Under the pieces are notes generated by a model. The model was given only the letters and a program-made list of their open reading frames with translations, was not told the DNA's origin and did not search any database. The position numbers were made by a program, and so were the translations under genes. From an uncultured Pseudomonadales bacterium (GTDB lineage: Bacteria > Pseudomonadota > Gammaproteobacteria > Pseudomonadales > Porticoccaceae): 64,000 nt of DNA. The DNA is taken from the NCBI GenBank assembly GCA_943787675.1, contig CALSNK010000005.1:62001-126000 (forward strand), written 5' to 3'. Positions 45,138 through 52,810 of this stretch are shown in pieces. Within the stretch, counting starts at the first letter, position 1, and every line of letters starts with the position of its first letter.

Positions 45138-46007
45138 ATGGCCATGCCCACGGATATTGGTGTTATCGATTTGATGCTAGCGGTACCAAATGACGATACA
45201 TCCAATTACTACGACTTTATTAAGCCCCTGCTGATGGATGAGCAGAGTCGCCAAATGTTTAAAATGCCAGCGCAGTACATGTTTAAAGATGTGCCTAAGA
45301 CGGGGGTGCAGGACGACTATATCGCCTACACCTTGAAAAAGATGGATGAGTTCGGCATTGAAAAAGCCATGCTCGGTGTCGATGAAGGCCAATATTTCAC
45401 CCAGAATGAAGCGGTGCTAAAGCACCCGGATCGCTTTTTTGCCTGTTATGACTGCAACCCTAACAATGGCATGGAAGAGGTGCGAAAAATCCGTCGGCTA
45501 AAAGAGCTGTACAATATCAAAGCAGTCACCGCTTTTCCCTCGGGCCTCTGTCCACAGGTGTCACTGAGCGATAAAAAATGGTACCCGATTTTTGTTGCCT
45601 GTATAGATCTAGATATTCCCTTTTGTCCCTGTGTCGGTGTGCCCGGTCCGCGAATTCCCATGGAACCGCAAAAGGTTGAACACCTCGATGAGATCTGTTG
45701 GTTCTTCCCCGAGTTGCGTGTGGTGATGCGCCACGGCGGCGAGCCCTGGACAGAGTTGGCGTGGAAGTTAATGCTCAAATACCCCAATCTCTATTATATG
45801 ACCAGCGCTTTTGCACCCAAGCATTACCCAGCGGATATTGTTAAGTTCGCCAACACTCGGGGTGCAGATAAAATTATGTATGCAGGCTATTTCCCCATGG
45901 GTCTGTCTCTGGAGCGAATTTTTGGCGATATGCCAAATGTGCCTTTTAAGGACGAGGTCTGGCCTAAGTTCCTGCGAGAGAATGCAAAGAAGGTGTTTAA
46001 GCTGTGA
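45138..46007 (+). CDS. Amidohydrolase-2 family protein with incomplete metal site
   Basis: A 289-aa TIM-barrel protein of the amidohydrolase-2 (ACMSD-like) family, recognised from RFFACYDCNPNNGMEEVRKIRRL, the ELRVVMRHGGEPW segment, and the C-terminal PADIVKFANTRGADKIMYAGYFP followed by FLRENAKKVFKL. The usual N-terminal metal-binding HxH is absent (IDLMLAV there), and the normally acidic Asp of GSDYP is replaced (AGYFP). It may therefore be metal-independent or non-catalytic. It ends an operon with the ene-reductase and is followed by a strong terminator. Function unknown. Confidence 0.8.
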   Translation: MAMPTDIGVIDLMLAVPNDDTSNYYDFIKPLLMDEQSRQMFKMPAQYMFKDVPKTGVQDDYIAYTLKKMDEFGIEKAMLGVDEGQYFTQNEAVLKHPDRFFACYDCNPNNGMEEVRKIRRLKELYNIKAVTAFPSGLCPQVSLSDKKWYPIFVACIDLDIPFCPCVGVPGPRIPMEPQKVEHLDEICWFFPELRVVMRHGGEPWTELAWKLMLKYPNLYYMTSAFAPKHYPADIVKFANTRGADKIMYAGYFPMGLSLERIFGDMPNVPFKDEVWPKFLRENAKKVFKL

Positions 46008-46057
46008 GACTATTTTAGCAATCAGTTTTCAGTTAAGCGCTAAAAAATTGCTGCAAG

Positions 46058-46096
46058 AAAAAACCCCAATGACAGCTCTGCCATTGGGGTTTTTTT
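46058..46096. terminator. Bidirectional Rho-independent terminator
   Basis: AAAAAACCCCAATG (46058-46071 region) pairs with CATTGGGGTTTTTT (46082-46095 region), giving a long perfect stem with A and T runs on either side. It separates the convergent amidohydrolase-2 and MaoC genes, and the MaoC stop codon lies within its edge. Confidence 0.93.
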
Positions 46097-46553
46097 AGGG
46101 ATACATCAAACTGATAGTGTCGACAACACAGGCTGGCCGCTCGCTGCCCTCGACAAAAACACTGACTCTGACAATCATACGAACCCCTCCTTTTGCCTCC
46201 TCCACAGACAGCACCTCGCCGCTGGCGAAGACCTTGGAGTCGACGGGAACCGTTGCCGGAAAACGAATATTGTCGGCGCCGTAATTGACCCCCATGGAGA
46301 AATTCACCACGCGAATTAATTCGGGCATAAACAGATTTGCTAACGACAGTGTTAGGTAGCCATGAGCGATGGTTGTGCCAAAGGGCCCCTCGGCAGCTTT
46401 TATTGGGTCCACATGAATCCACTGATGATCGCCAGTGGCGTCGGCAAATTGATCAATACGTGTCTGATCGACAAGGATCGCCTCTGTGGGACCCAGTTGA
46501 CTGCCAACAAAATCAAACAAGTCTTTGGGGCGGTTGGCGAGAAGTGCGGCCAT
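46095..46553 (-). CDS. MaoC-like (R)-specific enoyl-CoA hydratase
   Basis: A 152-aa hot-dog-fold protein. The hydratase-2 motif is clear: FADATGDHQWIHVDP contains the catalytic Asp and His, followed by GPFGTTIAHGYLTLSL. It probably hydrates an enoyl-CoA formed from the steroid side chain or rings; mycobacterial steroid clusters use MaoC pairs for this purpose (ChsH1-ChsH2). Here it is single and monocistronic, transcribed opposite to both neighbours. Confidence 0.88.
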   Translation of the reverse strand: MAALLANRPKDLFDFVGSQLGPTEAILVDQTRIDQFADATGDHQWIHVDPIKAAEGPFGTTIAHGYLTLSLANLFMPELIRVVNFSMGVNYGADNIRFPATVPVDSKVFASGEVLSVEEAKGGVRMIVRVSVFVEGSERPACVVDTISLMYP

Positions 46554-46695
46554 AAAAGATTCCTTATTTTTCTACGAGTTTATCACCGCTGCTGACATTG
46601 CTGGGGCCTGTTTGTGGTGCTTTAGTCCATTCGCATTACGCTAGAGTAACGGTGGCGATGCCGCTAGAATAGGTCAACAGCCAAAGGGGCACAGA

Positions 46696-47472
46696 ATGGA
46701 ATTATCAGAGCAGTCAAAAGGTCGTCTTCAGGGTAAGGTCGCTCTAGTCACTGGCGCTGCTCGGGGTGTCGGATTTGCCACCGCACAGCGCTTTTGCCAA
46801 GAGGGTGCAACGGTGTTGATGAGCGACATTAATAGCGAGCAGGGTGAGGCCGCCGCGGCGCAAATCGGTGCACGGTTTATGTTGTTGGATGTGGCGCAAG
46901 AGGCGGATTGGCAGCGCTGTACGGCACTGATCGCTGAGGATTACGGCAGGCTAGATATACTGGTCAACAATGCCGCCATACTGCGCTCCAGCGATATCTT
47001 GCAGGAGTCGTTACAGCAGTGGCGACAGGTTATGGCGGTCAATGCCGACAGCGTGTTCTTGGCTATTCACTACCTGCTGCCGATTATCAGCGCCAGCGGT
47101 GCAGGCTCAATTATCAATATGTCCTCCTCCTCAGCGCTGATGGGTATGCCACACTTTTGTGCCTACACCGCGGCCAAGGCCGCGGTGCGCAATCTGACTA
47201 TGAGCACCGCGGTTCTGTGCAAACAGCAGGGCAGTGGCGTGCGCTGTAACTCGGTTCATCCCGATGGCATTAATACCAAAATGGCACGGGAGATTGCCGC
47301 CGATATGCCCGCGGATGTGATTGCCGGTTATCAGCGCACTGCGCCATTTATTTGCCAGCCCGAGGATGTTGCCAGCACAATATTATTTTTGGCCTCTGAT
47401 GAGTCGCGACATATCAATGGCGCTGCGATCTGTTTGGACAACACGGCGACCATTCATCCGCCCTATTTATAG
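46696..47472 (+). CDS. SDR, probable hydroxysteroid dehydrogenase
   Basis: A 258-aa SDR with LVTGAARGVGFATA, ILVNNAAIL, NMSSSSALMG (Ser) and YTAAKAAV (Tyr-Lys). It resembles the 3α,20β/17β-hydroxysteroid dehydrogenase group in overall pattern. An 8-base gap links it to the next SDR gene. Regiospecificity is unknown. Confidence 0.85.
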   Translation: MELSEQSKGRLQGKVALVTGAARGVGFATAQRFCQEGATVLMSDINSEQGEAAAAQIGARFMLLDVAQEADWQRCTALIAEDYGRLDILVNNAAILRSSDILQESLQQWRQVMAVNADSVFLAIHYLLPIISASGAGSIINMSSSSALMGMPHFCAYTAAKAAVRNLTMSTAVLCKQQGSGVRCNSVHPDGINTKMAREIAADMPADVIAGYQRTAPFICQPEDVASTILFLASDESRHINGAAICLDNTATIHPPYL

Positions 47473-47480
47473 AGATTATT

Positions 47481-48251
47481 ATGAAACGATTTGAAGGACG
47501 TTGCGCCATTGTCACTGGTGGCGCCGGCAATATAGGCCGGGCGATTACCCGCTATCTGTTGAACGAAGGTGCAAATGTGGTTATCTGTGGCCGTCGTGAA
47601 CCCAGCAAAGCAGTGGTTGCCGATGGTAGGCAGGCGCTGTTTGTGCAGGCGGATATTCGTCGGGCAGAGCAGTCACAGCGAGTTATTGATGCTGCTCTAG
47701 CCGCCTTTGGGCGTCTCGATATACTGGTCAATAATGCCGGCGGCAGTCCACCGGTCGAGTCGGCCACGGCGTCGGCGAGCCTCACCGAAAAACTGGTGCA
47801 GCTCAACTTAATCGCTCCGCTGGTCATGTCGCAGCAGGCCTATGCTGCTCTCAGTGCTGGTGACCTGCCGGGCAGTATTATCAATATCTCCAGTGTCAGT
47901 GCAGTGCGCTCTTCCCCGGGTACGGCTGCCTATGGGGCTGCCAAGGCTGGACTATTAAACGCCACTCAGTCTCTGGCCATGGAGTGGGGGCCAAAGATTC
48001 GGGTTAATGGTCTGGTGGTCGGGTTGGTGTATCACCCTGCAGGAGAAGCCCACTACGGTGGCGCTGAGGGGTTTAAACGGGTCGCGGATATGCTGCCCAT
48101 GGGGCGCATGGCCGAGCCTGAGGATATTGCCAAGGCGGTGGTCTATCTGTGCTCGGACGATGCATTTTATGTCTCAGGTGCCAGCCTCGAAGTTCATGGT
48201 GGCGGTGAAGTGCCGGTATTTTTGCACCTTGCCAAAGAAGCCGGAGAGTAA
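47481..48251 (+). CDS. SDR-family oxidoreductase
   Basis: A 256-aa SDR with TGGAGNIGRAITR (NAD site), ILVNNAGGSPP, NISSVSAVRSS (Ser) and YGAAKAGL (Tyr-Lys). The C-terminus is SGASLEVHGGGE. It is cotranscribed with the SDR at 46696 and convergent with the large ene-reductase at 48290. A steroid hydroxyl or hydroxyacyl-CoA substrate is inferred from the neighbourhood. Confidence 0.85.
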   Translation: MKRFEGRCAIVTGGAGNIGRAITRYLLNEGANVVICGRREPSKAVVADGRQALFVQADIRRAEQSQRVIDAALAAFGRLDILVNNAGGSPPVESATASASLTEKLVQLNLIAPLVMSQQAYAALSAGDLPGSIINISSVSAVRSSPGTAAYGAAKAGLLNATQSLAMEWGPKIRVNGLVVGLVYHPAGEAHYGGAEGFKRVADMLPMGRMAEPEDIAKAVVYLCSDDAFYVSGASLEVHGGGEVPVFLHLAKEAGE

Positions 48252-48289
48252 AGGCTGGCGCTGTTGCTCAGGCCTAGGATAAAAAAATC

Positions 48290-50428
48290 TTAGGACTGAG
48301 GCTGTAACAGCGCACTCACCGCAGTACGAGCATCGCCAATGGCGCCATCGAGATAGCCAATTGAGCGGCAGTCACCGATGGTTGTCACCCCATAACCCGC
48401 TTTACTGATCAGCTCGCTGACTCGCGTGTCCGCATCAGCCCCCAGTGCAATAATGACCTGGTCAGCCTTGATACAGTGCCACTGTTCTTTGTGTTCATAG
48501 TGCACCCCAGCTTGATCAATATGGCTAACACTGGCCTTGGTTAGCATATTGCAGCCGTGCTCGCGCAACAGGTGAATTACCCTTGCGCGACGCACAATAC
48601 TCAACTCGGGGGAGAGGGTAGAGCTGGGTTCTAAGACTGTGACACGACGGCGTCGCTCGACTAAAAACTCGGCAATTTCAATGCCTACCAAACCGCCACC
48701 GACAATCACTATGTCTTTTTGCAGCGGCATCCAAAGATGGCTGAGCACTCGCACCCAGTTAATATTGTTAGTCAGGCCTAGGGCTTGGGAAGTCGCCACC
48801 AGTGCGCGCTTAATTGGGTTGAGTTTTTTCAGACCACGGTCATCACCGCCGAGTAACAGGCCGCGCATCTCTTCGCCGTCGAAAACATGCTTGAGATTTT
48901 TACCGGGAATCTCCGGTGCTTCGCGTTTGGCCCCCGTGGCAACAATCACATGATCTGGGTTGAGCGCTGCTAGCGCGGTTATATCGACTGGGCTATTGAG
49001 TTGCACATCGACTTTTAGTCGCTGCAGTTCGCCGGATAAATAGTCGATTAAACCCCCATTTGGTTCATAGGCGAGGGCGGCAATGCGTGCGGTGCCACCT
49101 AATTGCGGCTCTTTTTCAAACAGCGTTACCCGGTGTCCGGCAGTGGCCAGCAGTCGCGCCGCTTCCATGCCTCCGGGGCCACCACCGACCACAGCGAAGT
49201 GTCGGCCTCTGTCAGTGCTGCTGGCAATCAGGTCGCCTTGGTACTCGCGGCCGACATCAGTATTAACTGCGCAGAGCATCGGTTTGTTGATGAAAATTTG
49301 GCTGACGCAGATATAACAGTAGATACAGGGTCGAATGCTCTGTGCCATACCAGCAGCGTTTTTGTTGGGCAACTCGGGATCGGCAATCAGTTTGCGGCCG
49401 AGACCGAGAAAGTCATATTTATTATTGGCTATATCCTTGGCGGCGCTGTCCAGTTCAATCCGACCAACGGCGATCACCGGGATATCCAATTCACGCTTAA
49501 CCCGTTCACTGAAGGGTACATAGGCTGAGGGTTGATGAACCAGGGGTGCTTCGGTAAAGGCGATCCCCTTTTGCGTGTCGCTATAGGCGCTGACATCTAT
49601 AGCGTCGACACCGGCCTCTTGGGCGAGCCTGGCGACGGCAATAAAATCATCTGGGGTAATGCCGTTTTCGACGCGATATTCCTTGGCGTCGAGGCGAATA
49701 ATAATTGGCAAGTCTGGGCCCACTGCAGCGCGGATAGCGCGCACAATTTCCACCATTAAGCGCGCACGATTTTCCACTGTGCCGCCGTAATTGTCGTCCC
49801 GCTGATTGGTTGCCGGTGATAAAAAGCTTGAGATCACATAGCCATGACCACCGTGTATTTCAATGCCGTCAAAGCCCGCAACAATCGCGCGTTGTGCCGC
49901 GCTGACAAAATCATTCACCAGGTTGTCAATATCGCTTTGGTCCATCAGGTGATAGCGTGGCCCCTTGCCGTCTGGCCCGCCCATTTTAATAAAGTTACCG
50001 AGTTCCTGGCGGGTGAGCAATGGCATCATGTCATTGCGACTTTTCCCCGGTATGGAGGGGACCAATATAGGTCGCCCAGCAATGGTGTCCTCCTGGGATA
50101 CCTTGCCACTGTGGTTGAGCTGAGCGGCAATTTTGCAGTCGTACTGATGGACCCTGGAGGTGAGTTCCCTCAGACCAGGCAGAAAGCAGTCATCTGAAAA
50201 TCCCACCATATTGGGCATAGAGCAGCCTGCCGGCCAGCTCACCGAGGTGGTTTCTAAAATCAACAGTCCAGCACCGCCCTTGGCGCGTGCTTCGTAATAG
50301 GCGATTAGCTGTTCACTGCAGTGGCCGTCAGTAGTCGCATAATTTGAGCCCATAGCGGCCAAAACAAAGCGGTTTTTTAACTGCATGGTGCCAATGCTTG
50401 CAGGGCTGTTTAAAATTCCATGGTTCAT
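48290..50428 (-). CDS. BaiCD/BaiH-like NADH:flavin oxidoreductase (2,4-dienoyl-CoA reductase type)
   Basis: A 712-aa iron-sulfur flavoprotein. Residues 1-350 form an Old-Yellow-Enzyme barrel with IEIHGGHGYVISSFLSPATNQRDDNYGG-like motifs (H192 region). C368-x2-C371-x2-C374-x11-C386 bind a [4Fe-4S] cluster, and residues from about 410 form FAD/NAD-binding domains (VVGGGPGGMEAARLL, then IVGGGLVGIEIAEFL). This is the architecture of 2,4-dienoyl-CoA reductase and of clostridial BaiCD/BaiH, which act on Δ4- and Δ6-unsaturated 3-oxo bile acids. In this cluster a steroid ene-reductase role is attractive. It overlaps the start of nothing but is coupled by 4 bases to the membrane protein gene upstream. 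Confidence 0.87.
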   Translation of the reverse strand: MNHGILNSPASIGTMQLKNRFVLAAMGSNYATTDGHCSEQLIAYYEARAKGGAGLLILETTSVSWPAGCSMPNMVGFSDDCFLPGLRELTSRVHQYDCKIAAQLNHSGKVSQEDTIAGRPILVPSIPGKSRNDMMPLLTRQELGNFIKMGGPDGKGPRYHLMDQSDIDNLVNDFVSAAQRAIVAGFDGIEIHGGHGYVISSFLSPATNQRDDNYGGTVENRARLMVEIVRAIRAAVGPDLPIIIRLDAKEYRVENGITPDDFIAVARLAQEAGVDAIDVSAYSDTQKGIAFTEAPLVHQPSAYVPFSERVKRELDIPVIAVGRIELDSAAKDIANNKYDFLGLGRKLIADPELPNKNAAGMAQSIRPCIYCYICVSQIFINKPMLCAVNTDVGREYQGDLIASSTDRGRHFAVVGGGPGGMEAARLLATAGHRVTLFEKEPQLGGTARIAALAYEPNGGLIDYLSGELQRLKVDVQLNSPVDITALAALNPDHVIVATGAKREAPEIPGKNLKHVFDGEEMRGLLLGGDDRGLKKLNPIKRALVATSQALGLTNNINWVRVLSHLWMPLQKDIVIVGGGLVGIEIAEFLVERRRRVTVLEPSSTLSPELSIVRRARVIHLLREHGCNMLTKASVSHIDQAGVHYEHKEQWHCIKADQVIIALGADADTRVSELISKAGYGVTTIGDCRSIGYLDGAIGDARTAVSALLQPQS

Positions 50429-50970
50429 GCTTGACTCTCTTGTGTCGGCGCAAGCTCAGCGCGCAAACCGACAAATAGCATAGGCAATACAGTGATTGCG
50501 GCCAAGCAGCCGGCCCAGAGACCTTTAAAAATAGCGTACTCCATAGGTGTAAATAGGCTGGCTCCGGCAATCCATAGCAGCAGCAGGGTTAGAGGGGCAA
50601 CAACCAACATGCCGAGCAAGCCAAAATAAATTCCATTTAGCCACAGGGACTGAGGAAAACGGTTGAGTAATTGCAGTGCGGCTGAAGAGCTGCTATCGCA
50701 GTGCCAGGGCTGAATTTTGCCTTTGCGCACTTTACGGCGCTGCAGGGGAATCACAATCATCGCTACGATCCAGGGCAAGATAAGCGCCGTGGCCAGTATG
50801 TCGCCGGCAAAGCTGTGATCGCCCCACCAGGTTAGGTCGGCCTTGGTTTTAATCAGATACCAGCAGATTACGCCATTGAAAAAGGCGTTTGTTAATCCAT
50901 TTGTAGTAATTTCACGTCGCAAATAGGGTTGGTAGCTGGAAACGATCATGGCACTATAAGCTCTGTTCAA
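50425..50970 (-). CDS. Membrane protein of unknown function
   Basis: A 181-aa protein with about four hydrophobic segments: residues around 27-42, 57-77, 110-130 and 145-165. No family is recognised. Its stop overlaps the start of the 712-aa ene-reductase by 4 bases, so the two are translationally coupled. It shares the divergent region with the AraC-type regulator at 51071. A transport or membrane-anchoring role would be a guess. Confidence 0.75.
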   Translation of the reverse strand: MNRAYSAMIVSSYQPYLRREITTNGLTNAFFNGVICWYLIKTKADLTWWGDHSFAGDILATALILPWIVAMIVIPLQRRKVRKGKIQPWHCDSSSSAALQLLNRFPQSLWLNGIYFGLLGMLVVAPLTLLLLWIAGASLFTPMEYAIFKGLWAGCLAAITVLPMLFVGLRAELAPTQESQA

Positions 50971-51070
50971 ATGGAGTCAATATACCGAACTCTGTGGCTT
51001 TAGATAGAGCACAAAAATTCGTTTTTATTGACAAATTCTCTCGACATAAAAATAATAAGAGAGGTGAGTC

Positions 51071-52159
51071 ATGGTTGATATTAATGTTTCTGCGAGCACC
51101 TTTCATCGGCTGATCGACTACATAGAGAACATTGGTTTAGATGTTGATGCTATTGCTGCTGCGGCAGACGTTGATGTCGCCCATTTGTCGCTACTTGACG
51201 ATAACACGCCCCTCTCGAGCATTAAATATTCTGCACTTTACCGCGAGCTGGTAAAGGTAATGCAAAAAACTAACCCCCATATTCCCTGGGCCGGTGGCCT
51301 GGGCACAGAGTCGTTTGAAATGATGTGCTACGCACTCATGGGTTGCACCACATTGGGTGAAGCTCTGGATCGCGCGCAGCGATTTGAAGAGATGATGCGA
51401 CCCTTGACCGGACGGCAGTTAAGTCTTGATGTTGGCACAGATCAGGCCAGTTTGCACTACAGTTTTGACACTCAAAACGTCTCCGCTCGGTTTGTTCCCC
51501 CTTCGTGGAAATTAGCTGGAACCTTCGATACGGTAACCATGGCCTCTGGTCTACTGGTTTGGCATGCATTTTGTGGCTGGCTGACCGGCCATTCGATCCA
51601 GGCTATCCGTGTAGAAGTTGCGCGACCTAGTATAGGTTCATCCTATGCTGGCAATATGGAAGATATGCTTGGCTGCCCAATAACCTTTTCCGCCAAGGCG
51701 AATCGTATTGTTTTTCCCCGCGATACCCTCGATCTTCGCGTTGTGCAAAATACGGCCTCTCTAGAGCCGTTTCTCGACACCACTGTTTTCCAGCTAAGTA
51801 TGATCGAGCGTCAGCCGACTTCAGCGGCAGATGCCATAAAACAACTTATCGGCTACGATTTTAAAACCGGCGTGCCTTCTTTCTCTGAAATTGCTCATCG
51901 CCTGCATATGTCGGAGTCGAGCCTGCGCCGGCGTCTGCTGAAGGAAAAAATTTCCTACCAGCTGATAAAAGATGAGGTGCGCTGCAAATTGGCGATTGAT
52001 TGTCTGGGCGATGGCAGCCGCAAAATAAATGATATCGCCGACGAGCTGGGCTTTACCGAGCCGAGCTCATTTGTACGCTCTTTTCGGCACTGGACAGGGC
52101 ACACGCCGAAAGCCTATAGACAAAATATTTCAAAACTAAAGGCCGATGATGTGGCATAG
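51071..52159 (+). CDS. AraC-family transcriptional regulator
   Basis: A 362-aa regulator of the type with an N-terminal Arabinose_bd/OruR-like domain (residues about 20-200) and a C-terminal AraC double helix-turn-helix (EIAHRLHMSESSLRRRLL, then DIADELGFTEPSSFVRSFRHWTG) at about 275-350. It is divergent from the membrane protein/ene-reductase pair and precedes the SnoaL and TonB receptor genes, so either may be its target. Ligand unknown. Confidence 0.92.
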   Translation: MVDINVSASTFHRLIDYIENIGLDVDAIAAAADVDVAHLSLLDDNTPLSSIKYSALYRELVKVMQKTNPHIPWAGGLGTESFEMMCYALMGCTTLGEALDRAQRFEEMMRPLTGRQLSLDVGTDQASLHYSFDTQNVSARFVPPSWKLAGTFDTVTMASGLLVWHAFCGWLTGHSIQAIRVEVARPSIGSSYAGNMEDMLGCPITFSAKANRIVFPRDTLDLRVVQNTASLEPFLDTTVFQLSMIERQPTSAADAIKQLIGYDFKTGVPSFSEIAHRLHMSESSLRRRLLKEKISYQLIKDEVRCKLAIDCLGDGSRKINDIADELGFTEPSSFVRSFRHWTGHTPKAYRQNISKLKADDVA

Positions 52160-52291
52160 ATTGGCTGCGCCTATTTTCATAGGGTGACGCGTTTGGTCTA
52201 TTAAATTGACAGATTTTGTACTGTCGAATCTGCCATTAGCTCGGTAAGTTGTGTGGAATAATAATTAAAAAATAAAAGTTAGAGCGTTGCA

Positions 52292-52772
52292 GTGAGTGAT
52301 TATCAAGTAATTCAGCAATTGGTTTACGGCTATGCAGAGCGAATTGATGCGGGTGACTTTGAATCTATAGCAGCGTTGATGAGTCAAGGCGAAAATAATA
52401 TTTCTACCTTCAGCTGAAGTACTTGAGGGTAGTCAGCAGGTACTTGCTGCAAACCGGTTGAGAGTGAAAATTTATCCGCACACTGGAACGCCATGCACCA
52501 CGCACTATGTGAACAATTTGGTGATTGCGTTGGGTAACGACGAGGCATCAGCTCAGTCTCTTTTTACGGTAACCCAGGCGTTAGAGAATTTTCCCTTACA
52601 AACCATTATGTCGGGACGTTATTACGATAGGTTTGTTAAGGAAAGAGAAGTGTGGCGCTTTAGCGAACGCACTATTGCTCCAGACTACTTTGGAGATTTA
52701 TCGTTTCATTTAAATGATTTTGAAAAAATACAAAATAACAATAACTACACAAGTTCAACCGTGAACAAATGA
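52292..52772 (+). pseudogene. SnoaL-fold protein, frameshifted
   Basis: The GTG at 52292 opens VSDYQVIQQLVYGYAERIDAGDF, a typical SnoaL N-terminus, but the frame stops at a TGA near 52417. The remainder (TPCTTHYVNNLVIALGND, REVWRFSERTIAPD) continues in another frame to 52772. A single-base shift between about 52395 and 52430 is enough to repair it. The joined product of about 160 aa would be a fourth NTF2-fold protein of the locus. It is directly followed by the TonB receptor. Function unknown; may be real decay or an error. Confidence 0.7.
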
Positions 52773-52810
52773 TGTCAATTAGACAGTCCATGAAAACCGA
52801 GGGGGTAATT

